DNA of 64,000 bases from Hyperoplus lanceolatus (lineage: Eukaryota > Chordata > Actinopteri > Uranoscopiformes > Ammodytidae): NCBI GenBank assembly GCA_026929865.2, contig CM049408.1, positions 18,978,501 through 19,042,500 on the forward strand, read 5' to 3'. The position numbers were made by a program, and so were the translations under genes. The notes under the pieces are model-generated. The model was not told where the DNA came from, ran no database searches, and saw only the letters and a program-made list of their open reading frames with translations. Shown one piece after another: positions 1 to 46,923 of the stretch (positions are counted from its first letter, which is position 1; each line of letters begins with the position of its first letter).

Positions 1-573
1 GTTATTCTTCTCACCTCTTCAAAAACCCACTAAGGGCAAGTCCACTGGCATAACATGGCACGTACTTACATATAAATAAATAATATTCAATAAAATAAGT
101 ACTTAAGCACAAAGCCAGTAAAAAGTCTGGAGTATATACTTTTTTATGTTGGCAAAATACAGTTTCCTCCTTCCTTGTGTGAAATTAAGAATCTAAATCG
201 ATACACAAAAGGTTGAGCGCACACACACACGCACGCACGCACACACACAGACACACACACACACACACACACACACTCCAACAGGAAGAGAGTGGGTGTT
301 TTGGGAGCAGCTGCATGGAGAAGCATCAGACCTAGCTTCCTCCTGGTGCAGCCGGCACCACCTCTTCTCATTTCTCTCTCCCTCTTATGTGTTCATTTCC
401 TTCACATATTTCAAATTGATGGAAACACAGTATATCCAGTCAAAAAAACAAACAATATATCTGTCATGCCTCTGAGCCGGATTCAACAAGATTTGATCCG
501 CGCTGTTGGCAGAATTTAGCGGTCTGTGGCAAGTGAACAGAAAAACATGGTTTGTGCATGTTGCAATGCAAAC

Positions 574-574
<1 letters not shown>

Positions 575-611
<37 letters not shown>

Positions 612-614
612 CGT
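575..614. repeat. GT microsatellite
   Basis: An almost pure GT run with GC interruptions at its right end. Confidence 0.95.
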
Positions 615-812
615 AGTAGATCTGTCCTGCTTCCTCAGAATGGTGACACATCAGCAGCACCTGAAAACCCCAAATGTTGCACAAGACTTTCCTGTGCTGA
701 GCTTTTAATCAGGGGGCGTTCCAGTTCGACACCACCCTCACACCTGTGCGAGGTGAGGCTCAAATGACTCGAGACGCAGATGGACGGAGCAGATAAAGCC
801 AGAAATCAAACA

Positions 813-826
813 CGAACGAACGAACG

Positions 827-869
<43 letters not shown>

Positions 870-871
870 GA
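813..871. repeat. Compound GAAC and GA microsatellite
   Basis: About five ACGA/GAAC units are followed directly by an AG run with one GGG interruption. Confidence 0.95.
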
Positions 872-1292
872 TTGTGGAAAGTTGACAGTTACATCAGCCA
901 TCAGAGCCCACAGCTGTAAAATGTCAATCTTTCATTGTTGTGCAATCATCTTTGTAGTGTTTCGATAATAAAAAGAAAAAAACGATATGATAAACATGAT
1001 AGGCAGGATTTGTAGGTGCAGGATGGAGTGAATGTCATTGCACCATATGGTTCAACACAGTGTCTGTGTGGAATCTTCCTCTAATGCGACAGAGCACAGG
1101 TGCAACTGCCTTAGCATCTTCAAATGTTTCACTTTCCTTTCCAGTTTTCTTTTTCTTGCCCCCTCAATGCTATTATCACCAAGTCCCATCCCAACCTGTA
1201 TCCCTCAGTCTTCTTATGTCTTCCTCTTCTCCTCACCCTCTTTCTATCAGCAGCCCCTCCCCCACCCCCCCCAGTTAGTGGTTACTGACACT

Positions 1293-2525
1293 CAGGGGCG
1301 GTTTTACAGGGGGGTAAGGGGGCAGCGCCCCCCCCCCCCACTGAAGAGCCTTGCCCCCCAGCTGCCCCCCTAACTTTTGCATTCTCAAAAATGTACTTGT
1401 AAGAACAAACCGCCACTATGTCAACAAGCCACTCAAAGAATTGAAACAAATAATAAATAGAACAAAAGTAAATAATTTTGAATCTAATTTTATGCCTTGC
1501 CCCTCAAATACTTAGCCACGGCCCTGCATCATATGCGCATATCGGCGATCACACAGTTTGTCACAGACAGCGAGTCAGCGCGCTGCTGTGCCATGCAGCC
1601 CGGCGAAGAGAAACTGACCTGCTCCTAGCATCTGAAGGTGAAGTCAGTTTACCCTTGTGAATTTTAAACACATCAATTTAACTTAAAGTTAAATTTGTAA
1701 TTAATGTAATGCAATGTGAAAGTAGCTAATTCATCAATAAGAGCACCCCCATTAATCGTCGGCCAAAAGGGAAATCACTCGCGTGTGGCTTGTAGGAGCA
1801 TATTGTCCTTTTATCAATTTGTAGGCCTATTGTAGTACAGGCAAGAGCTTGATAAAAATATTTAAAAAAAAACCTGCATGTTCGGATCCATACAATTTAA
1901 CAGTGGGTCGCCGTTTCGAGAGCGAGAGTTGCCGTTTCTGAGGCATTAAGTTACTACAGTGACACTGACAGTGCTAGCTAGGGGATCGATCATTTCTGTT
2001 TGAATAGCCAAACAGTAGCCTACTAAAAACTCTCACATATCACAGCAAACGAGCTGCACAAATTAAACCAGGTTACATAATCATATGTTAAAGACATGAA
2101 TAAATAAGTGAAGGAAAAGAGGGAAAAGAAGAAATAAATGTGAGGGATGAAGAGGAGGTTTTATATTCAGACAGAGGCAGGTAGTGATCAGCAGGCAGAT
2201 GAAAGGTAGGCAGAGGGTCTGACTGCAGTCCCAGCCTAAAACTATTGTAGCCTATTGTTATTCTCCTTCCATATAAATTCCACTAGACTAGAATGATATG
2301 TCATGTCACTCAAAATAACATGTTTCAATGACTGCCTGTTTTCTGTTGTAGCAATGTGTTGTATAGGGTAAGCTATGTAGGCTTAAGGTATACAAATGTC
2401 TTATTTTATCAGAAATGATGATCAATATAATATATATGGGGATTCCCGCTACCGTCCTCCCATGCCCCCCTGCCAAGACCTCTTGCCCCCCCTTCGCCAC
2501 CCCATGTAAAATTTTCCAGATCCTC
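1293..2525. mobile_element. Degraded hAT-like DNA element
   Basis: The left end starts CAGGGGCGGTTTTACAGGGG. The reverse complement of the right end reads CTGGAAAATTTTACATGGGG. Each is followed inward by long G/C runs and a GCCTTGCCCC-like or GTCTTGGCAGG-like block in matching order. CAGGGGCGG ends are common among teleost hAT elements. No clean 8-bp duplication is visible, and the exact right end and the internal content are unclear. Confidence 0.4.
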
Positions 2526-3384
2526 CACACTCAGCAGTTATTTCTGTGTTTCCTGTGTGTGTCATGTGGCGGTAGCTGCTCGACGCTAGCTATAGCATGG
2601 CTGACAACACACAGGCTCCCAGGTGCAGAGTGTCACAGTGTGGGCCGTCAGCCAGAAAGCCAGTGGGCCAGTGAGCAAGCCAACTGGGCCCTGCAGCACG
2701 TGCTGCCCTCCCCCTCAACCCCCCCACCCTTAACCCATTGCTATTCCCAGTGGAAAGGAGGAACAGACTTGTGACATTTTCTGTATGGGAAAGAACGCCC
2801 GTCTGTGTGTGTGTGCGTGTGTGTATGTGTATGAGCGTGTGGGAGCTTGCCTTTTTTTCTGTTTTAATTTTTTCTCTAGTGAGGCTATGCCGCCGCACCA
2901 AACTAACCTGTTTTTGAGGATACAGTTTATCTACTCTTTGTCTCCCAAGTCTTAATGTATTCACCTGTGCATGACCGAGAGACAGACAGGAGCTTTCTCT
3001 GGTTGTGTGCAGCCAGATCTCTGTTACGTTTGGTCTGAGCTTGCGTTTTTTTGCTCCAGAGTTCAGGGGTCAGACAGGCCGCACCAACGGGAGAGAAGAA
3101 ACTGGAGTGAAAGCAGCATGCTATGGGGGCACCACCAGGGTTTCGCCCTCTTCCCCCAGCTCGCAGATGCACCGACCCAGACAAGGCTGCACTTCTCTGG
3201 GGCAGCACAGAGACACTGCTGTGCTCCCTCCCGGTTCCTGGAGCCCTGATGGCTCTGATTGAGACCCTGCGCCCAATGCAGGAACCAAGAAGGAGGGGAA
3301 GGGAGAAGAAGAGCAAAGGGAGGGGATTACATACACATCTGGCATCTGCAAAAACCCTGCACACACAACTCTCGAAACATCACC

Positions 3385-3493
<109 letters not shown>

Positions 3494-4112
3494 GGCCGTA
3501 TAGAAAAGCGAGCTTTTTCTACTGTGATCCGAAGAGACACACACCAACACAGACACATATAATCGTGTGCCTATACCACCTCCAGAAAGATCTAGAAACG
3601 TAATTATGTGAGGAACAGGACATGAAGGCACAACAATCCTCTCCAGCTGGTCGGACAGCAGCAGCATACACCACTCTCTTCTGCTATTGTTCTATTTATA
3701 TAGCTCGCCAAAACAATGCCATGTTGGTGTCTAAAGAAAGTCATTATTTACCATCATTGCATCTAAGGAGGAAATGGTATGAAAAACAATGCTATTAGAT
3801 GTATACAAAAACAGTGGTGTGTGTATATACTGTATTATATGAAAGGGCTATAAAAGCAGTCAAGGGGAAGATAAATGAAAAGCTGTGAAAGAAGAAAAAG
3901 GAGGACACAATAGAAAGCGTATCAGAGTGCAAGAACATTTGTGTGGGTGCACGTCTCTGCAAGGTGTCTTTTTGGTGTGTTTGTTGCTTTTGCGTGGGCG
4001 CTGCCTTTTGCATTAGGCGGCAGTACAGGACGGAGTTAGTGGGTAGTGGTTGGGACGTGTGTTTATGTGTGTGTACATGTGTGGGTAAGCTCTTCTGCTA
4101 AACAACCAGCAC

Positions 4113-4153
<41 letters not shown>
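4113..4153. repeat. CT microsatellite
   Basis: A CT run with one TT interruption. Confidence 0.95.
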
Positions 4154-4158
<5 letters not shown>

Positions 4159-5785
4159 GTGTATTTCAGCCCACTCTTCCACAGTGCCAGGCGTCTCCGT
4201 AAACCTTTTATTTTCTTCAAATGATTGAGGCGAGGATATCTCCTTTGAGTTATAAAGCGGAAAGAATTTGTTAAGGAGGCGGAAAAGGAAAATAAAGACA
4301 AAACATGCTTTTAAGCGCATAATAAAGAGTAAGATATCAAAATGCAATTTAAGCCATGATGTTGGTGTGCCTGTGAGCTGCCTCCTCTCTTCGGGGTGAC
4401 TGAGTATAGGCCAGCGAGAGGCATCGCAGCGAGCTGGAGCGGTATGCTCTTTGTGGCCAGCTGTGGGGCCATTAAAGGCCCATCTGCAGACAATAGGCTC
4501 TGTCTGAAGGGCACACACAGCCTGGTTCCTGTCCTGCCCTGCCTCACTGTGTTTGTGTATGGATGCGTATATAAGAGAGAGTACCATGCATTTCCATGCC
4601 CCCATTTTAATCTATTACAAAAGGAAAACACAGAAAACGTACACTCACTCGGGTAGCTACTTTTAAATGTTTCGATGGGGTTTGCATTAAGCGTGGTCAT
4701 TTTCCCACAGCTATATCTCAATCTCTTCCTAAATGTAACAAAACTCATAACCTTAGTCTGTGATAACGCCTTTTCAGTAATGTGGCTGAAATGAACTGAA
4801 TATTGCCGTAGGTTCACTGAGGCATCTGTTGTTGAAGTCAAACACGATCAGAAGGCGGAAAAAAAAAATATTTCACTGTGCGTTTAAAGCCTTCCTTTCA
4901 AAACAAGGAGATGATGATCAGTTTATTAAAAGGTTATCTCCTCTCTTACACTTGATATGCAAAAAATATATAGGCAGGCACTGGAAAACAGCTAGCAGGC
5001 CAAACCACATACCACTCAGCGCGGTTCGATCAAGCAAGCCACAGCTACACATGCACCGACACACACACATACACATAGACAGACACGGCTGCTGCATGCA
5101 CACACATGCAAAAAATATCTGTCCCGATACCAAGATAGGCCCTGAGAGGTTGCACCTGCACCTGTGCCCTGGTCCACACCTACACACAGGTGTCAGGATG
5201 TGACACATACACACAGACAGAGATAGCAAGCGAGGGAGGGGGAAGAACGAGAGCGGGTTGAATCACACAACTGCGGTCGAACCAAAAAGCTTTTTCTAGA
5301 TATCCATCTCTGTATTTTGGAGTGCAGCGATGAGTGTGATTTTTCATTTTTGAATAGACTTTAAGGTTTATGCGTTTAATAACAAGATGTACCGCATACA
5401 AAGCTAATTCAGTAATCGCTTGGTTCTCTGCGATGATATAATGGGGCTTTTTACACATAATTACAGGTTTGCAGGAAGTGGAGTGAGGGTTTAAGCAAAG
5501 TGTGTGTCATATTGCACACATGAGTGCGTCAAGTGTCATTCTGTAATAAATGAGTGGTCTCTGAATCCAAGTCTGAATGTCACAGTGAGTCACAGCCATG
5601 TCCCTCAATGGTATGGCATGTCCCTTTTCTCAAATGGGGCAGAAAAAGGGACAAGAAAATCTAAATCGGGGACCTACCTACAAAATAAATATATAACTGC
5701 TGGGGCAGACACATGTGTGCTGGAACACACCGATACACACATACACATGGTCGGTACAATAACAAAAGCTTGGAAGTACATACAA

Positions 5786-5835
5786 TTTATTGTTTCCAAA
5801 AGTGAACAATTAGGAAAATAAAGGTAGTGTTTAAT
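5786..5835 (-). terminator. msra: Candidate msra polyadenylation signals
   Basis: On the minus strand ATTAAA (5830-5835) is followed by AATAAA (5786-5791), about 700-745 bases after the msra stop. No nearer canonical hexamer was seen. The downstream sequence is only mildly T-rich, so this is tentative. Confidence 0.3.
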
Positions 5836-6529
5836 TTGCTTTGATTGAGATAAGTTAATTAACATCACTTATTCACAGAATTCACATTAAAATAAGAAAA
5901 CAAAAAAGATTATTTCATTCCATTTTTAAGATAGTATTTATACTATTTAAATGTTAATATAGTAAATGTAAAACCGTTGACATGTTGGAAGACAACTTTG
6001 GTAGATATTATTATCAACAATGTGGCCCATTAAAAGAGAAGCAATAAAAACATCCTCATGAAGCTCTGGTTTGTAATTTTTTTTTTTTAGAAACATCGCC
6101 ACCTTATGGAAGCCGACTGTTGCTGCAGGCCAACATATAGTATACACTCCAGCTGCACTGCAACTGAAAAAATATTAATATTTCTTAAATGTATCTTACA
6201 CAATTTTCCTTCTCATTGTTTTTTAAATACTGTTTCGACTCTTCTTTTTGTCTTATTTAAATAGGCAATTTCAATCACTTTTGAGTTTCAAAAGGTACTA
6301 TAACAGACAAAGCTTTTCAGTGCAGATACTATATTCACTAGTTCCCTGAGTCAAAGTAATGTATTTTGAATCCGACTAATATGTTATTATTAATACATAA
6401 ACTGGAAATAAAAAGATTTGAAGTTGGTGTGTAGAGTAGTTTTAAAGTGAACAAGATTAAGGACGGTGACAGAGGAGATGCAAACCTGCCGGAAACCCTC
6501 AAACCTTTCTCTTTCTCACCACACATGGC

Positions 6530-42128
<35,599 letters not shown>

Positions 42129-42212
42129 GGCGACACGCCGTTACGTTTCCAGCAGAGGACGGGACGGAAGTGGGAGGGAGGGAGGGGTGGAGAGAAGGCG
42201 GCGAAAACGCCA

Positions 42213-42257
42213 TCAATATGAATATTCTTCGTGCGTGGGCAACGTCGTGCACTGCAT
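42213..42257 (-). other. Upstream ORF in the msra leader
   Basis: An ATG at 42257 opens a 14-codon ORF (MQCTTLPTHEEYSY) that ends before the main ATG at 42128. If transcription begins near 42300 it lies in the 5' UTR and could lower or tune initiation. Its ATG context is weak. Confidence 0.3.
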
Positions 42258-42299
42258 ATTAACTAATCAAGGGGTTAATATGACTTTGGCACAAAAGCC

Positions 42300-42406
42300 T
42301 ACAGTGCACCGTGAACGGGAACGAAAAAAAATATAAATACATATACGCCGTTCTGCATGCAAATGAGCTCGCGCCAATTATCGGCTCTCATTCAGTGGGA
42401 GGGGCT
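42300..42406 (-). promoter_or_regulatory. msra: Plausible msra core promoter
   Basis: Reading toward the gene there is a GC box (rc of gggaggggc, 42397-42405), a CCAAT element (42374-42378, ATTGG on the sense strand), an octamer ATTTGCAT (42357-42364) and a TATA-like TATTTATAT (about 42330-42339). This order and spacing suit transcription starting near 42300, about 175 bases before the ATG. This is motif evidence only. Confidence 0.4.
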
Positions 42407-43388
42407 TCTGGCAGGATCAGGTCGGAGGTGGATGTATGATGCTGGGTGTGTAGGTTTTTGAGGTTCATTTTCCATGCATGTTCTGGGTCAATCCTGATTA
42501 GTTCTTCAAGAGCCCACACTGTTAAAAGCCTGCAAAATGGCTCAAACCTTGCATGCATTCTAGGCCTATTTTAAAAAGCATCTGTGGTCATCTTGATAAA
42601 ATGATAATGATCCTGTATAGGTCTACCAGCCTGCTGTAGTTTAGGCTTGCACAAAATGTGCAAATTGCTCAAGCAAGTCATAGGCCTATCAATCATCTGG
42701 ACAACGGTACAACAATGAAAGTTCATGGCGTCAGTTGTCAAAAAGCTGACGTGATGTACGGTCTGTTGTAGATGAGAATTCCATGAGCGTCAGTCTGGTG
42801 CAAACAACATAACCGCCTCACCCTTGGTTGAGGGAATAGCATGCCACACACACTGTTAAACGTAATTCCCCTCTTACTCTGCACGCACATATTTTCTGCC
42901 GTATTGTCCACTGTAAACTATCAAGTAAAGGCAAAATGCCCCCTGAAAATAATCTGAGAAAAGTCACCATAGAAGTCACTTGCCTGCACATGGTCAGGTA
43001 ACTCTCAGGAGTGATGTGACTGCTTTTCGCTTTTATTCCCTACAGACACACCGCTAATGTCATAGTTATCGGAATGATTATTTACGAGTGCCACACTTAA
43101 AGCATTGTATTATGTGCTATGAACCAGCCAATTTACTATAGTAACAAAGAATCCGGGGCATTGTTCCCGTATCCTACGTGCCAGAATAACATCACACCCT
43201 GCTGCAGTCCTCCTTTCCTCTCCCTCTTCCTCTCTTTTCCTCTTCTCTCTCTCTTATCTACTGGGAAAATGAAGCTCAATCACCTGCGGAGGAGCTGAGG
43301 GCGGCACAGGGGACTTTGCAATGCAAATGCCAGGTAATTACCAGAAAGCCAGGAGAGTGGAAGCACAGATGAAAATAGAGCAGGCAGA

Positions 43389-43444
<56 letters not shown>
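43389..43444. repeat. GA microsatellite
   Basis: An almost pure GA run. Confidence 0.97.
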
Positions 43445-43447
<3 letters not shown>

Positions 43448-43790
43448 ACCGAACACTGGGTTCACATGCCTGTTGATGCAGGATGATTGGGGTGTTTCAG
43501 TGGCGTAGGAAGACGAGAAAGGGAGAGAGAAGGAGGGGACAAAAAGGTGATGAGAAGCACGGGGATGGATGTGAGCCACGTACATACAGTCAGACAATCC
43601 ACAGTGTGTGTTCATTTCCTCCCTGTGTGGACATCTGTGAATGTGTGCATTCCTCTAACACACGATCAATACATGTAGTACTTCCCATGGTCTCTGCTGT
43701 ATGCTGTGATGAAGGAGGCATCTAATTTTAATTCAGAAGAATATCTGCAGTGAATAAATAAAACCTAAAGTGTGAAGGTAATTCGAGTAG

Positions 43791-43829
<39 letters not shown>

Positions 43830-45127
43830 TGTGGCCTATATGAGCACCATTGTGTGCACACTCTCTAATGGGCACTTGTATGTGTAAAAGTGTGTGTGTG
43901 TGTGTGTGTGGTGGCTGATTGCATATGTTGGTGTGTGCTGCACCGGAGGATTTAGTGAGTGTGCCAGCTTGCAGCTGTTTGATTGTCAGTGAGTGAGAGC
44001 GAAGAGATGTGCAGATGTGAGTGAGTATCAAAGAGATTATGAAATGACCTGGAATTAAACACTGCGGTAGATTTGATCCGGGTATTATGGCACGATAAGC
44101 CCTCTGTTTGACGGAGGGGCGCTTGGAAAGCTAAATGTTTATATTTACCTGGTTTAGACAATTAGATGTAATTTTATTCCAAATGTTAAACCAAATTTCT
44201 CATTTGTAATTCAATTCAAGACTTTATAGTGTCTGTTTGTTTGTTTAAGATATTACCAAGCAATAGTGGGACTCACAACAGTTTGCACCTTGACTCAATA
44301 GCTATACCTCTGATTAACATCTGAACAGAACAGGAGCCAGCCAGAAAACTGTTTTGGCAATTTAGTGTAATTGTGGCTTTGCTAAAGTCTCACTTTGCCT
44401 AATTAGAATAATAAATCACGCCACCTTGTTGTTGTCAAAGGGCCCTCCATCGTCTCGCCCAAGCAGGTGGGATTGTGGGATGGTGTGAAAAACAAAGGCT
44501 TTGATTGCTCCGCTGAAGCTATAGAGTCAGTTAAAAGCAAATGTGGCGCTCTCCGGGGATTTATATTCAAACCAATGCCGTATCAATTCATAGGCCTGAG
44601 TGGGGGAAAACAAACTTGACAAATTTTGATTCATATGCTGGCCCGTGCTTGACTTCACTTGACATAAATCACTTGGCTCCTTGGAAAGGGGGGAGAAAGA
44701 TGTTTTTTTTTTCAATTGCATGAAAGGCTGAGGGACATATGCATGATGGTTGATACCTTTCCAAGTTGCTTGTTGTGTCTTCCATTTGTTTTCTTCATGG
44801 AAGCAAATACACAATCTATGTTATTGCTGGTGACTTCTCTCCCTTTCTGTCTGAAAAAAAGGGGAAAGTGTCCGCCACAGTTCCACAGCCTTTTCAGCAT
44901 GTTTTTTATGCTTTTTTTCTTCAGCTCCACTGTAAAAAGACCAGTACAGAAGGTCATTCCTGCCAACTGCAATAACCATCTACAATGACTCCCTTCTGTG
45001 CATGGAAAGGCTACATGGAAAGGTGAATATGGATTATGTTCATTTTTTTAATGAATATTTTATTTTTTATCCTGTTTATTCTGTGCTACTGCAACAACAC
45101 AATTTCCATTTGGAGATAAATGAACTA

Positions 45128-45210
<83 letters not shown>
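45128..45210. repeat. ATCT tetranucleotide array
   Basis: About 20 ATCT units followed by a few ATCC units. Confidence 0.98.
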
Positions 45211-45211
<1 letters not shown>

Positions 45212-45821
45212 CATCCATCCATCTGTATCTAAGAACATCAACAAATATTCACATTTGAGAAGCTGGAACCGCTTTTTTTGCGTTGTGCCAAAACCACAAA
45301 TACTGTTAAAGAGAATGATGATACTGTATATTATATAAGAACACGTTCCCACTTGTTCATGAATATTCTAAGTCATTAAAAAAAAGCTAAAAAATCCACA
45401 TAGCAAAGGAAGAAGTCACTCTGTCTCTCAACCTTTCCTGTTTAGCATATTCTTTTATTGTGAGTCTTGAATTTGTTATTTCAGTGGTTCAAATAATTAG
45501 ATTTAATTAATTTAATTAATTTGGTGATTTCAGTTCATTGTATAAATGTTTGTTTTTTCATATTTTTTTTAATCTGGAGAGCTCCTTCATTAGGGGGGCC
45601 TTACACAGCACTGGAGGGGTTGTTTTAGGGACAAGGTTTTAATTTTAATAGCTCCTTTTCAATATTGATCATGAGTGGGAAGAGAAGCTCTGTTCTACAT
45701 GAATTATTTGGGACTCTGTCACATGAACCCTTACCTGCACCCATCAGACTTTGGTATATTCGATCTCAATTGGTTGTTGTCCCTTTAATACAATTTAATA
45801 CGCCAGTTGAATCCTATACTT

Positions 45822-46000
45822 TTTTTGTTTTTAAAGATATTTTTTGGGCATTTTTATGCTTTATTGATAGTGTAGAGAGAGTTGGGGCAGAGAGGGCAGT
45901 GACATGCAGAGAACGACCACGGGCTGGAATCGAACCCGGATCCGCTGCTGGCCGAGGCCCATGGGGGGGACGCCCTACCAACTGAGCTAAGGGCGCCCCC
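45822..46000 (-). mobile_element. tRNA-derived SINE with 15-bp target duplication
   Basis: On the minus strand it starts GGGGGCGCCC, with an A box TTAGCTCAGTTGG (45978-45990) and a B box GGTTCGATTCC (45926-45936). The body contains CTGCCCTCTCTGCCCCAAC and CACTATCAATAAAGCAT, and the 3' end is AAATATCTTTAAAAAC plus an A run. The flanks TTGAATCCTATACTT (45807-45821) and TTGACTCCTATACTT (46001-46015) differ by one base and are the target duplication. The AATAAA in the body could act as a poly(A) signal for minus-strand transcripts. Confidence 0.92.
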
Positions 46001-46204
46001 TTGACTCCTATACTTAAGCTGCCTATTTTGTTGTAACTTAATTTTTGTCTAATTTCATCATATATCTACATGCATTTTTTTCTTTCAAAGCATTCAATTT
46101 CAGAAAAAATCTTTCAACAAAAGTCCTGATGGCGCTGTAAACAGTAACCCAGGCAGAGGTAGATTAATAAGTATTTTGGCTTATTTACTAAAGCAAAAGT
46201 AGCA

Positions 46205-46300
46205 AAGCTGTGAAAATGCTCCATTACAATAAAAGCCCTATTCAAAATATTCAAATCTAGTAAAAATAGTTGTATTGGAAACAAAATGCACTTGTGTGAA
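46205..46300. repeat. Dispersed-repeat fragment, related to 11050-11165
   Basis: GAAAATGCTCCATTACAAT and the following AAAGCCCTATTCAAAAT resemble the stretch near 11053. Boundaries are unclear. Confidence 0.35.
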
Positions 46301-46420
46301 GTAAAAGAAGTTAAATGCAGAATTGCCCCCCCATATCATTGAAACATAAACCTGGAATGTACAATACCTGTGACATGGTAGGACTACAGTTCTGAATAAA
46401 ATGGAAATTCTCTAGTAAAG

Positions 46421-46923
46421 TAAGGGCACACTCACACTTGGCCCGGTTAATCCGTGCTATGCCTAAGCACAATTGTCCCCCCTCCCTCCCATCCCTTGAC
46501 CAGGGCCGACACTCACACTGCTTCAAAAGATCCTGGCCTAGGCACAATTGCTTCTTCCTTATACGCCACCACGTCTTAATATGCGCGGGTTTGGGATTTG
46601 TATCCGATTGTTTTTGAATATTTTAATCCAGACAAATTTGCAGCAAACACTCCACTTCCACATCAGACCAACATGGACCCTTCGGCAAATTTCAACCCAT
46701 GTACGTATTGGGTCACGGATGACCAGTCAGTCTTATACGTCAGGACTGCCTTCAATGCGAGTTTGTGCTGGTACATTAGCATTCTGTACCGTGCCAAAGC
46801 AAACCTCTTCCAACCGTGCCAGGGCGAAAGAAGTTTACCGTGCTCACACTGGTCAAACAAACTAGACTTTAGCCGTCAATCGTGCCTGGGCACTGTACAA
46901 ATGCCCCGTGAGAGTGCACCCTA
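46421..46923. mobile_element. TIR-bearing dispersed repeat (about 0.5 kb)
   Basis: The left end TAAGGGCACACTCACACTTG matches the complement of the right end (TAGGGTGCACTCTCACGGGG) imperfectly. The similarity continues inward for about 50 bases, with GCACAATTG opposite CAATCGTGC in inverse order. No transposase frame and no clear target duplication are seen. It resembles non-autonomous DNA elements of fish; the superfamily is not assigned. Confidence 0.5.
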
